A program made the position numbers and the translations under genes. 23,264 nucleotides of DNA from a virus. Positions 12,676-20,096 of the stretch are shown here, one piece after another. The DNA lies in the IMG/VR virus record IMGVR_UViG_3300021090_000105, positions 1 through 23,264 of that record; one strand, given 5' to 3'. Numbering within the stretch: the stretch's first letter is position 1; the number at the start of each line of letters is the position of its first letter. A model generated the notes under the pieces. It had not been told where the DNA came from, did not search any database, and saw only the letters and a list, made by a program, of their open reading frames with translations.

Positions 12676-13397
12676 CAGAATACCGTCACGATCTTGTTCC
12701 GCTTGAACATGACGGCGAACACGCACGAACTGAAGGTGCCCGTGGTGGCGATCCTGACGTACCTGTCCACCGTGCCGGACACGGCCTTACGCTCCGTGGT
12801 CCGGCCCGTAGCGGCTGTGAACCCGATCAGGGACGCGAAGCTGATGTTGTCCGTGGAGTCCTCCACAGTCACCGTGCATGAGGTCCCGGTGAAGCTGAAC
12901 ACTTGCAGATACGCCTGAGCGCCCTGCGTCGTTCCGGCCGTCTGATCGAGGCCGGTGGAGTTCGTGGCCGACGTGTCGGTCTGACGACCGGCCGTGAGCA
13001 TCACGCCCCACTCCAGCCCGAAGCCGTTGGACTGGGCGGACGTGGCCAGGGTCAGGGAGCCGTCGGCCCCGCGAGTCGGGTCATAGCCCACCAGTTTGGC
13101 GACCGTGGCGGCGGCCTTGTTCCCTACCGTGGTCCCCCGGAAGTACGCGACCTGAACGTCAGTCGTGGGGAGCAGGGACAGGTCCAGATGGGCCTGTCCG
13201 GCGGCCGAGTTGAAGTAAGAGACGAAGTCGATCCCGCCGTCTTTCAGCCCGCCGAGCCTCTCGAAGCCGGTCTTGTCGATGGCCGTGAAGTCCAGGGCGG
13301 CCCTTGACGTGCTGATACGAGAAAGGCTGTTGATGTCTCCGGACAGGTTGTACCCGTCCACGTACAGGGCGTCTCCGAGTCCGCTGCTCTTGGCCAT
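12675..13397 (-). CDS. Major tail (tube) protein homologue with C-terminal Ig-like extension
   Basis: A 240-residue protein. The ATG at 13397 has GGAGG 7 bases upstream and overlaps the previous stop as TAATG, so it is preferred over the start at 13415. Residues 1-130 are homologous to the 137-residue protein at 11589-12002 (MAKSSGLGDALYVDGYNLSG, then RAALDFTAIDKTGFERLGG, then FNSAAGQAHLDLSLLPTTDV). After about residue 150 there is a separate beta-rich domain (YLQVFSFTGTSCTVTVEDST, FASLIGFTAATGRTTERKAV, DRYVRIATTGTFSSCVFAVM) resembling the Ig-like or carbohydrate-binding domains that decorate tails. The likely role is a tube subunit, with the added domain projecting outward. The stop overlaps the next start (TGATG). 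Which of the two paralogues forms the tube is not resolved. Confidence 0.75.
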   Translation of the reverse strand: MAKSSGLGDALYVDGYNLSGDINSLSRISTSRAALDFTAIDKTGFERLGGLKDGGIDFVSYFNSAAGQAHLDLSLLPTTDVQVAYFRGTTVGNKAAATVAKLVGYDPTRGADGSLTLATSAQSNGFGLEWGVMLTAGRQTDTSATNSTGLDQTAGTTQGAQAYLQVFSFTGTSCTVTVEDSTDNISFASLIGFTAATGRTTERKAVSGTVDRYVRIATTGTFSSCVFAVMFKRNKIVTVF

Positions 13398-13855
13398 TAC
13401 GGGGCCTCCGTCCAAAGATCATTGATCACTACCGGAACCGTGACGGTTCCCTGCCGGTACCACGTGTTGTCGATCAGGGTGTATCCGAACAGGGCCCCCA
13501 GGGGTGCGCCGTGCTCGTTCAGGAGGTCCACGTTCCGGACCATGCCCCCGAGTGTGAAGTCTCCGGAGTAGGCCCTGATCAGCTCGTCCACGGCCGAGAG
13601 AAGCGCCTGCTCCATCTCCTCCTGGGGCTCTACGAAGGCCGGATACAGGGCCATGGCGCTGAACGTGATCAACCCCGTCGTGCTGTTGAGGCCGGACGAT
13701 CCAACCGCTGGCTCGATCTCCTTGGTCCAGATCGCCAGGGAGAGGCCGTTACCCGGTGCGTTCTTGGGCTCATGACCTTTTACCCGCTCGAACAACCCCA
13801 GGGATTGGCCGTGGCTCAACATGGCGGCGAAGATACCGGCTGTGTTCAGGCTCAT
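13397..13855 (-). CDS. Tail completion/terminator-like protein
   Basis: A 152-residue protein. ATG at 13855 overlaps the previous stop as ATGA. It has MSLNTAGIFAAMLSHGQSLG, then the acidic helix EEMEQALLSAVDELIRAYSG, and a C-terminal strand region (YRQGTVTVPVVINDLWTEAP). Small proteins of this length lying between the HK97-gp10-like neck protein and the tail tube gene are usually tail terminators or tail-to-head joining proteins in siphoviruses. The LFERVKGHEPKNAPGNGLSLAIW segment resembles the central part of many actinophage tail terminators (residues about 21-43). The order of genes is stronger evidence than the sequence. Confidence 0.6.
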   Translation of the reverse strand: MSLNTAGIFAAMLSHGQSLGLFERVKGHEPKNAPGNGLSLAIWTKEIEPAVGSSGLNSTTGLITFSAMALYPAFVEPQEEMEQALLSAVDELIRAYSGDFTLGGMVRNVDLLNEHGAPLGALFGYTLIDNTWYRQGTVTVPVVINDLWTEAP

Positions 13856-14229
13856 GACATCCGCCTCAGGAACGCCGGTAGTACCTTCTCAGCGATGGAC
13901 CCTGCCTTACGGTCCAGCTTCTGGAGCGTGCGCCGGAACACTGAATAGCCCTTGAACCGGGTCGTCCGGTTGCGTGATCCGGTGCCCTCCAACCAGGGCC
14001 CGTACACGATCCCCCGGTCGGTCACCACGTGGTTGATCGTCTCCGTACGCACGGAGATGTGGGACATGTAATTCCCGGTCGGGTGCCGGAGAACGCTCTT
14101 GAGTTCGGCCCGGATCATGTCCGCGCCCTGCTCCGCTACCTCCAGCTCTGAGGCTTCCGTGAAGTCACGCGCTGCCCTGCTGGCGCGGCCGTCGAACATG
14201 GGCCCGCTGGTGTCGATGTCCACTCTCAT
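13852..14229 (-). CDS. HK97 gp10-like neck/tail-joining protein
   Basis: A 125-residue protein, ATG at 14229 overlapping the previous stop (ATGA). An N-terminal helix (DFTEASELEVAEQGADMIRA) is followed by LKSVLRHPTGNYMSHISVR (about 43-61), the typical 'P-TG-x-x-x-x-I' pattern of HK97 gp10-type proteins, then a Gly-containing stretch GIVYGPWLEGTGSRNRTTRF, a helix and a basic C-terminus (EKVLPAFLRRMS). Such proteins form the interface between the head connector and the tail. They lie between the connector and the tail terminator, as here. The family call is moderately good: the motif is matched by eye only. Confidence 0.7.
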   Translation of the reverse strand: MRVDIDTSGPMFDGRASRAARDFTEASELEVAEQGADMIRAELKSVLRHPTGNYMSHISVRTETINHVVTDRGIVYGPWLEGTGSRNRTTRFKGYSVFRRTLQKLDRKAGSIAEKVLPAFLRRMS

Positions 14230-15284
14230 ATGGCGGCCATCCTTGCCATCCGGCCGTGAGACTGTACGGCCATCTTCCGGACCTCGAACAGAGCGCGGCC
14301 AGCTGCCTCTCTGGCGTTGTCTCCGGAACCGGCGGTGCGCGCGTACCCCGACGACTCGTTCATGAGCTGTACGACGCTCTCAGCCACGCACAGGGACACT
14401 ACGGGACCGGGGTAGTCCTGGCGTGTGATGGCCGTCGCCGTGTCGTGAGCCGCCGCAGTGGTTCCCAGCGCGCCACGGACCACGGTCAGCGTGCGGGGGG
14501 CATAGATGTCGGCTGATCCGGCGTGGGTGGCCAGGACCGACCCGTCCCAAGCCCTCTTGACGGTCAGCACAAGTCCGGCCACGTCTATGACGAGCATCCG
14601 TTCCGAACCGATCAGAATGACCTCTCCGGCCACGGGCGCGGCCGTGGCGGTGCTCATGGTGATCGAGACATCCGCCGCGCTTGCTGTCAGGCTGTCTCCG
14701 GCGTCGATGTTCACGGCCGTGTCGATCATCGTCTTACCGGTCACGGTCATCCGCTCCGACTCCACCTTGATCAGGTGACCGACCCCGATCAGCGCGGAGT
14801 TCGTCACGTCCACTCCGGTCTCGGAGCTGTCCAGGGCTTCGGCCAGCGCTCCGGCCGGAACGGGGTCGTCCCTGTACCCGAACAATCCCGCGACCGCGAT
14901 GTCCTTCTGATGGGTGGACCCGCCGCCGAACGTGGCGCTGGTGGACAGGAGCAGCTCCAGCGAATCGTACGGGGGCTCGGGGAGGTCATCGGCACGCCGG
15001 AGGAAGTAGTCAGAGGTTGACAGCGTGGTTCCGCCGGTCACCACGGACGTCACACTGATGAGTTCGTTACTGCCCAGCCACAGACGCCACGGACGGGCGT
15101 ACTGGTGGTTGGGCCAGTCGAAGTAACGGGTGGAGATCTCGGGATAGAACCGGCGGTGAAGAAGACCTTCGATGGTGCGAGAGGCTCGCTCGATCGCACG
15201 ATCGACCTGCGCGTCATTACGCGCGGTCTCCTTGAAGTCCAGGGCCGACTTGACGTCTTCCCTGGTCGTATACCACTGGCCCAT
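14226..15284 (-). CDS. Head-to-tail connector (adaptor) with internal repeat
   Basis: A 352-residue protein. The N-terminal 120 residues (WYTTREDVKSALDFKETARN, AIERASRTIEGLLHRRFYP, YFDWPNHQYARPWRLWLGSN) resemble the gp6-like phage head-tail connector fold (HK97 gp6/SPP1 gp15). Residues of about 170-290 contain two beta-rich segments, each with an SERM-V core (HLIKVESERMTVTGK and VILIGSERMLVIDV), plus TLTVVRGALGTTAAAHD, an inserted domain that is common in actinophage connectors. A C-terminal helix (AVQSHGRMARMAAI) follows. Connectors of the plain gp6 type are about 100-150 residues, so this one is large because of the inserted repeats. ATG at 15284 has AAGG upstream. It acts in the virion neck, joining the portal ring to the tail. 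Confidence 0.75.
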   Translation of the reverse strand: MGQWYTTREDVKSALDFKETARNDAQVDRAIERASRTIEGLLHRRFYPEISTRYFDWPNHQYARPWRLWLGSNELISVTSVVTGGTTLSTSDYFLRRADDLPEPPYDSLELLLSTSATFGGGSTHQKDIAVAGLFGYRDDPVPAGALAEALDSSETGVDVTNSALIGVGHLIKVESERMTVTGKTMIDTAVNIDAGDSLTASAADVSITMSTATAAPVAGEVILIGSERMLVIDVAGLVLTVKRAWDGSVLATHAGSADIYAPRTLTVVRGALGTTAAAHDTATAITRQDYPGPVVSLCVAESVVQLMNESSGYARTAGSGDNAREAAGRALFEVRKMAVQSHGRMARMAAI

Positions 15285-15358
15285 CCTGTGACCTTGCTTT
15301 CTTGTCCGTACGGCCGGAGCCGTAGGGAGAGGCTGTTTATGAAGTTGTCAGGGCCAGG

Positions 15359-15604
15359 TTACTCGTCAGCCCCGCCAGATCCATCCGTCGAACCCGCAGT
15401 GGAGTTCTCCACCGGGGCCTTCTTCGAGCGGCTCGCCGTCGTTCGGGCAGGCCGTTGGGGGCTGGGCTGCTTCGGCGTCCTGCTCCGCTTCGGCTTCTCG
15501 GTAGATGCTGATGAGTGATCGCCAGGACATGACGCCTCCAGCTTGGTCACGCGCCGCTCCAGCTCACGGAGCTTGACGAGTAGGTAGTCCTCTTCATGCG
15601 ACAT
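15359..15604 (-). CDS. Small coiled-coil and low-complexity protein (81 residues)
   Basis: ATG at 15604 overlaps the previous stop (TAATG). An N-terminal heptad-like helix (YLLVKLRELERRVTKLEASC, about 7-26) is followed by a basic, Ser/Pro/Lys/Arg-rich disordered region and a Ser/Gly/acidic end. This is a typical build for a DNA- or capsid-associated small phage protein, with oligomerisation through the coiled coil. Comparable proteins are listed as hypothetical in many actinophages. After its stop, 15285-15358 carries no gene. It holds a 6-bp hairpin (TACGGC, loop CGGA, GCCGTA at 15309-15324). Confidence 0.55.
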   Translation of the reverse strand: MSHEEDYLLVKLRELERRVTKLEASCPGDHSSASTEKPKRSRTPKQPSPQRPARTTASRSKKAPVENSTAGSTDGSGGADE

Positions 15605-16020
15605 TAGATGACCTCACTCGACACGTAGATGTCCACTGTTCCCGTTTTCGTAGCACCGGCCGCCGCCACCACCAGGGTATAGCCGCCACCATGTAGCCAC
15701 TGGCGAACGTAGGTGACAGCACCGCCGCCGATGAACGGGACCTTGTGCGTTGACACCGTATTGGACAGGTTCGCCCCGATGGACGCCCCCGCTCCGTCGT
15801 CAAGGATGTTGGTCCCGTGAGTGTCACACGTCATCGTGACGTCATACAGATCGGTAGGGGTGACCGATCCTGGCGAGAACGTCACTGCCACGACCGTACC
15901 GGGCTTGAGCGTGACTGATGTAGCGCTGACGGCCCCACCGGCGTCACTGAGCCATGCCAACGAGTACTTGGTAATCGTCTGGTTGGTTTGATCGGTAGTG
16001 AGAGTGACAGTTCCCGCCAT
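15604..16020 (-). CDS. Virion-associated beta-rich protein (138 residues)
   Basis: ATG at 16020 has AGGAG 5 bases upstream. The sequence is Thr/Val/Gly/Ala-rich and beta-stranded throughout: MAGTVTLTTDQTNQTITKYS, then GAVSATSVTLKPGTVVAVTF, then GYTLVVAAAGATKTGTVDIY. It has no catalytic motif and one cysteine. Proteins like this between capsid and connector genes are often head decoration or fibre proteins, but the family is not recognised. The stop overlaps the next start (TAATG), so it is coupled to the 81-residue coiled-coil protein. Confidence 0.55.
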   Translation of the reverse strand: MAGTVTLTTDQTNQTITKYSLAWLSDAGGAVSATSVTLKPGTVVAVTFSPGSVTPTDLYDVTMTCDTHGTNILDDGAGASIGANLSNTVSTHKVPFIGGGAVTYVRQWLHGGGYTLVVAAAGATKTGTVDIYVSSEVI

Positions 16021-16028
16021 GGTGTCTC

Positions 16029-16541
16029 CTAGGCGTTCGGCTGGACGAGCAGGTCAGGACGACGCTGCACCTTCAGGCCGTACGGGATGTAGAAGTAGGC
16101 CCCGGTACGGGTGCCGCCTGACCCCGGGTCGGGGTGGAGGACGAACACCCACTGGTATCCGTTGGCCGTGTCCAGGCTGTCCGTGTCCACTTCGACCACG
16201 ATCAGCGTCTGGGTGGTGTCCGCCAGCGCTACCTCACTGGCAGCGGTCTGGGTGGCTCGGGTCCACGCCTCATCACCGTCAAGAGTCGCCTCGCTCTTGT
16301 AGAAGACCTGCGTGATGCAATCGCAGTCCTTCGTGTTTCCCCCGGTGGCGGCGTCGGCCTGCTGAACGTCGAACGTCAGGACATCCGTACCGGCCGAGAC
16401 GGCACCGTAGTAACCGACGATGGCCACGCCGCCGTAGTTCTTCATGTGGACACGAGTCGCCGTGATGGCCGCCTCGAAGTCCGCCGTGGGGATGGTGCCG
16501 GGAACGACGTCAAACGCGTTGCCCAGTCCTCGTACTGTCAT
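16029..16541 (-). CDS. Putative head-associated protein (170 residues)
   Basis: The real start is the ATG at 16541 (MTVRGLGNAFDVVPGTIPTA), preceded by AGGAA. A longer reading of the same frame (to 17195) lies across the capsid gene and is rejected. The sequence is beta-rich with KNYGGVAIVGYYGAVSAGTDVL (about 34-55), a charged segment with NTKDCDCITQVFY, and a strand-rich end (GAYFYIPYGLKVQRRPDLLVQ). It has two adjacent cysteines, CDC. Proteins of similar size directly after the capsid gene are seen in actinophages and are listed as hypothetical or decoration proteins. I cannot say more. It is separated from the capsid gene by a 53-base gap with a hairpin. Confidence 0.55.
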   Translation of the reverse strand: MTVRGLGNAFDVVPGTIPTADFEAAITATRVHMKNYGGVAIVGYYGAVSAGTDVLTFDVQQADAATGGNTKDCDCITQVFYKSEATLDGDEAWTRATQTAASEVALADTTQTLIVVEVDTDSLDTANGYQWVFVLHPDPGSGGTRTGAYFYIPYGLKVQRRPDLLVQPNA

Positions 16542-16570
16542 CTTCTCTTCCTCTCCGTCGCGACGGATAC

Positions 16571-16590
16571 CCGGCCGCGTCTGCGGCCGG
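16571..16590 (-). terminator. Perfect 8-bp hairpin after the capsid gene
   Basis: CCGGCCGC (16571-16578), loop GTCT, GCGGCCGG (16583-16590), directly after the capsid stop codon at 16595. No T-run on the minus strand. It may attenuate transcription or protect the 3' end of the capsid message, making capsid mRNA more abundant than the downstream genes. Confidence 0.5.
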
Positions 16591-16594
16591 AGGC

Positions 16595-17935
16595 TTAGCT
16601 GGCGTCCACTCCCACGAACGGGGACAGGGTGTCGCCGTTGAGCGGGGTGAGTGCGGACTGAATCCACGGGCGGCCGTCTACACGGCTGATCAGCCGGAGT
16701 TCGGTTTCGTCGTTCATGAACCGGCTGTGTTCGGAGAAGTCCAGGGACACGGCCTGGCGGTCGCCCACCAGGTAGTAGGACAGGTCCACGAACATGAGGC
16801 CGTCGGCCGAGCTGTTGGTGGGGAGCTTCTCCGTGACGATCAGAGGACGCCCGAAGAGGGTGAACACCGGGGAGTTCGCGATGTTGGTCACCCCGAGCGG
16901 GTAACCGGCGGTCCCGGTGTCCATCGCGAACAGGTACGGCAGGGCCGTCTGGTTGACCAGCCACACGGCGTTGCCGAGTGAGCTGGGGAGCATCCTGGCG
17001 TACATACCGGCGATGTCCGTGAGAGTGAAGGCGTTGGCCCCTGCCCGTGCCGCCGAGATCTGAGCGGCGCTGCCCCGGAAACCAAGGGGCTGGTTCACGC
17101 CGGAGCCGCTCACGAACGCCTGGTCCTCGAAGTGGGCCAGGCCCCTGGGGGCGTTGGCCTGCAGCCAGGTCTGGAGTGCCGGAGCGTCGTTCCACAGCTC
17201 GTTCGGGATACGAGCACCGCCGACCAGCTTGTTGGCCTCCAGCCGGACGGAGCCGAAGCGGGCCTCTGTCGCGGTGATGGTGGCGGACTCGCCGACCCAG
17301 TAGAAGATCATGCCGCCGAAGAGGCTCCCGGAGTGGGTGGTCTCGTCGATGAACGGGATGCGGGTCGTGAGGTTCTGCATGGTGATCACGGTTGCCCGCG
17401 AGCGGACCACGGAGTTCTCCAGCGCCGTTGACATGATCATCGAACGCATCTCTTCGGGGATCAGGAACCCTCCGGACCCGGGGTCGTTCTCGCTGTAGGC
17501 GTTGGACAGTTTGACGACCTTGTCCCAGGCGTCCGCGTTGCGGACCTGAGCGCCGGTCTTGTTCGCCCGGTAGACGTCCAGGGCCAGATCCCCCAGGCTG
17601 GCGTAGGTGCCGTCCAGCGGGGCCGCGTACGCCTTCGGGTTGTATGCCGCGTTGTGGACGGCTCCGCTCCCGTGATCGCGCCCGTTCAGCATGGCCTGGT
17701 TGAGGTACTTGACGTCGCTGTTCTTCGGGTCGGCCCCGACCATTTCGGCCAGCGCGATCTGAGTCTGCTCCTTGATCTGCGCGGACAGGTCGGCGTCCTT
17801 GTTCGTGACGTGCCGTGCGTAAGCGGCGATCAGCTCCGGGAACTGTCCTTCCGCCTGAATGGCCGCCATCTTGGCGTCGTCGTTGAGCATGTCTTCCAGC
17901 TCCGACGGAGCCGTAGGGATCGTGATCTTCGGCAT
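16595..17935 (-). CDS. Major capsid protein, HK97 fold, with N-terminal scaffold-like delta domain
   Basis: A 446-residue protein. The first ~90 residues are helical and charged (SELEDMLNDDAKMAAIQAEG, QFPELIAAYARHVTNKDADL), like the delta/scaffold domain of HK97-type capsids. The remainder has the typical phage_capsid segments: DPGSGGFLIPEEMRSMIMST (about 150-170), GGMIFYWVGESATITATEAR, KLVGGARIPNELWNDAP, FVSGSGVNQPLGFRGS and AMDTGTAGYPLGVTNI. It ends with LRLISRVDGRPWIQSALTPL. The prohead protease encoded just upstream probably removes the N-terminal domain. Length is ordinary for the family with a delta domain. The gene is followed by a hairpin, probably to raise its transcript level. It forms the icosahedral shell. 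Confidence 0.92.
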   Translation of the reverse strand: MPKITIPTAPSELEDMLNDDAKMAAIQAEGQFPELIAAYARHVTNKDADLSAQIKEQTQIALAEMVGADPKNSDVKYLNQAMLNGRDHGSGAVHNAAYNPKAYAAPLDGTYASLGDLALDVYRANKTGAQVRNADAWDKVVKLSNAYSENDPGSGGFLIPEEMRSMIMSTALENSVVRSRATVITMQNLTTRIPFIDETTHSGSLFGGMIFYWVGESATITATEARFGSVRLEANKLVGGARIPNELWNDAPALQTWLQANAPRGLAHFEDQAFVSGSGVNQPLGFRGSAAQISAARAGANAFTLTDIAGMYARMLPSSLGNAVWLVNQTALPYLFAMDTGTAGYPLGVTNIANSPVFTLFGRPLIVTEKLPTNSSADGLMFVDLSYYLVGDRQAVSLDFSEHSRFMNDETELRLISRVDGRPWIQSALTPLNGDTLSPFVGVDAS

Positions 17936-17938
17936 TAC

Positions 17939-18619
17939 TCAGCCTCCCTCAAAGGCTCGCCGGAACTCTTCCGGGTTCCAGTTGAACACAGGTGATTCTA
18001 TGATGCCCGGTACGTCGTTGACGACCACCGGAGTCTTGTCGGTCACGGAACCGATGACGGAGTCCGCCAGTCCGGCGTCTACGGCCTCTCGGTCGGTGTA
18101 CCAGGTCTCGTCACGCATGGCGGCCCGGTGTTCCTCAGCGCTCCGGCCGGAGCGTCGGCTGTAGATGTTCGCGATGTTCGCGCTGGTCTTGTCCAGCAGG
18201 TCCGCCAGCTCACGCATGTCGGATGCGTTGCCCAGACAGACCCCGGACGCCTCATGGATCATCATGACGGAGTTGGGCGACATCTTGACCGTGTCTCCGG
18301 CCTGTGCAATGAAGCTGGCTGCGCTTGCGGCCAGCCCGTCCACGACTACGTCAATGACGGCGCGATGGTTCCGAAGGCTGTTCAGGATGGCCAGCCCATC
18401 GAACACATCACCCCCGGGGCTGTTGATGCGGAGGGTGATCCGCCCCGTGTCCACGGCCTGCAGCTCACTGACGAAGTCCGATGCCGAGACGCCGTACATG
18501 CCGATCTCGTCGTACAGGCCGATCTCTACGGAGTCAGCGGCCACGTTCGCGATGCGATACCACGACTTGGGCGGGGCGTCGGCCGGACGGCGGAAGTTGT
18601 AGGGCCTGCTCAGCTTCAT
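17939..18619 (-). CDS. ClpP-type (S14) prohead protease
   Basis: A 226-residue protein. The start is the ATG at 18619 (MKLSRPYNFRRPADAPPKSW), overlapping the portal stop as ATGA. The longer frame to 18760 is rejected because it lies inside the portal gene. Motifs: RITLRINSPGGDVFDGLAIL (oxyanion region, about 60-79), GLAASAASFIAQAGD with the nucleophile Ser99, MIHEASG with His122, and MRDETWYTDREAVDAGL with Asp170, giving the Ser-His-Asp triad of ClpP. In phages this enzyme cleaves the capsid delta domain during maturation. The C-terminal end (NWNPEEFRRAFEGG) is short. There is no fused scaffold domain, so the capsid's own N-terminal region probably serves as scaffold. Confidence 0.92.
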   Translation of the reverse strand: MKLSRPYNFRRPADAPPKSWYRIANVAADSVEIGLYDEIGMYGVSASDFVSELQAVDTGRITLRINSPGGDVFDGLAILNSLRNHRAVIDVVVDGLAASAASFIAQAGDTVKMSPNSVMMIHEASGVCLGNASDMRELADLLDKTSANIANIYSRRSGRSAEEHRAAMRDETWYTDREAVDAGLADSVIGSVTDKTPVVVNDVPGIIESPVFNWNPEEFRRAFEGG

Positions 18620-19929
18620 GACCACACCCTCATCTTGTGACCGTTGGTCGCGGCCGGTACCGGCTCGTCTTCGGCCGCCTGCTCTGCAGGTAGCGGAGGC
18701 ATGATAGCCGGGGCTGGTTCCGGAGGCTCGATGTGCCCCAGGTCGGGGATGCACAGCCACTCACAGACAAGCTCGGGGTCCGCTCCGGCCGCAGTGAGCG
18801 CCGCGTACGCGTCGGCCTTGGCCGTGATGCCCTTGATCTCCAGCTCTTTGTCATCGGGGACGGGGTTCTCGTAATCGAACTCCACACGCTGACCCGCCGT
18901 GCCGAACATGGGGAGGAACTCCGTGTTCAGCATTTGCTTGATCTTGTTGAGGGCTGTCTTGATCAGCCAGCGGGAGTACATCAGCTCGAACGCCTCAGCG
19001 TTGGCCCTGTTCACTGACTCGCTGGTGCCCAGCCGTGCCACCGGGAAACAGAACGCCTCTCGGATGACGTCACCACTGACCTTGCGCAGCTCTGCGAACT
19101 GCATATCGCGCTGGCTGAAAGACCGGTCGGCCCACGTCATGTCACCCGTGAGGATGGCCACACGGTGGGAGTTGTTCACGCCCCGGTGCTGCTCTCCCCA
19201 CTGAGCGGCGACCATCCGGACCTCGTCATCCCCGGTCCCCTCAGGGACTTGGATGATCCCGCCTGGTGACGCGTCGTTGCGGAAGAAGTTCCGGTTGTAC
19301 TCGGCCGATGCCTTCGTGGCGTCCAGGTCGGCCATGATGGATTGCACGGCACCCCAGCCACGGTAGGAGTCCACGGGGTTGGGCGTCCGGCTGAACAGCA
19401 CGTCGTTCAGCTCCAGCGGAATCTTCTCGCCGTCGGGGCTCCGGTACAGGTACCCGACCAGGTACTTCTCAGGGTCCGGTACGGGCTCCATGCGGTCCGG
19501 CCTGATGGGCATGAGACCGGTCGGGAACGGGATGCCGGGCGGCCGGATCACCTGCAGCCAGGACTCTCCCGTGAGAAGACGGTGCTGCTCCATGACCTGG
19601 GTCATTTCCTGACCGGTCATGAACGGGTTGGGGCGGTTCCAGACCCTGAGGGCCTGATGGTCGAACACCTCGGTACGCTCGTCCTGCCCGTCGTGGCCAC
19701 TCCGGCGGGAACCGGCGCTCTTCTTCCGGTACAGGTGCCACTCCACCTGTGAGATGTCGGTGCTGAGGGCGTCCACGATGGCGAACAGGGTTCCCACTCC
19801 ACCCATGGCCTGCATCTGGCCTAGCTTGTCATCGGACCGGAAGATGGAGCCCAGAGAGTTGCGGGTGGCGACGAAGGGGACGGCCGCGCGGTTGGTCAGC
19901 GCTTGCGCCATGAACCCGATGAAGCTCAC
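18616..19929 (-). CDS. Portal protein, HK97 family
   Basis: A 437-residue protein with a GTG start (19929) that overlaps the previous stop as GTGA. Family segments are clear: GGVGTLFAIVDALSTDISQV (about 43-62), WNRPNPFMTGQEMTQVMEQH, GESWLQVIRPP, GDMTWADRSFSQRDMQFAEL, FCFPVARLGTSESVNRANAE and the RWLIKTALNKIKQMLNTEF helix, with a Pro/Ala/Glu-rich C-terminal tail (EPPEPAPAIMPPLPAEQAAE). It forms the dodecameric ring through which DNA is packaged and to which the connector binds. It is the first of the classical portal-protease-capsid block. Length is ordinary for the family. Confidence 0.92.
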   Translation of the reverse strand: MSFIGFMAQALTNRAAVPFVATRNSLGSIFRSDDKLGQMQAMGGVGTLFAIVDALSTDISQVEWHLYRKKSAGSRRSGHDGQDERTEVFDHQALRVWNRPNPFMTGQEMTQVMEQHRLLTGESWLQVIRPPGIPFPTGLMPIRPDRMEPVPDPEKYLVGYLYRSPDGEKIPLELNDVLFSRTPNPVDSYRGWGAVQSIMADLDATKASAEYNRNFFRNDASPGGIIQVPEGTGDDEVRMVAAQWGEQHRGVNNSHRVAILTGDMTWADRSFSQRDMQFAELRKVSGDVIREAFCFPVARLGTSESVNRANAEAFELMYSRWLIKTALNKIKQMLNTEFLPMFGTAGQRVEFDYENPVPDDKELEIKGITAKADAYAALTAAGADPELVCEWLCIPDLGHIEPPEPAPAIMPPLPAEQAAEDEPVPAATNGHKMRVWS

Positions 19930-20096
19930 CGCTTACGCCCTTCCCACTCCGTGTATCCCTCGAAGCACCAGCACGCGACCCCGGCCGCGAGAAGCCCGAG
20001 CGGGAGCCATACCACGAATGCGGCTGCACTGACCAGTATGCACCCTGACACGGGCAGCACATAGTCAACTAGTTTCATAAGCTTCTTGACGGTCAT
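19926..20096 (-). CDS. Small membrane protein between terminase and portal (56 residues)
   Basis: A frame of 56 codons, too short for most gene lists but tightly embedded. Its ATG (20096) overlaps the terminase stop as ATGA, and its stop overlaps the portal's GTG as GTGA, so all three are coupled. The start is basic (MTVKKLMKLVDYV), then comes a hydrophobic stretch of about 35 residues (LPVSGCILVSAAAFVVWLPL and GLLAAGVACWCF) that can form one long or two short membrane helices with a Pro in the middle. The end is charged (EGYTEWEGRKR). I do not recognise it. A small membrane protein in this place could be a membrane-attached packaging or superinfection factor, but that is speculation. Confidence 0.7.
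   Translation of the reverse strand: MTVKKLMKLVDYVLPVSGCILVSAAAFVVWLPLGLLAAGVACWCFEGYTEWEGRKR

Noticed and set aside
15309-15324. 6-bp hairpin with CGGA loop upstream of the connector gene
   Set aside because: It is too short and lacks a T-run, so it is not called as a terminator.
16542-17195. N-terminal extension of the 16029-16541 frame
   Set aside because: It overlaps the capsid gene in another frame with Arg/Pro-rich composition. The ATG at 16541 has its own ribosome site.
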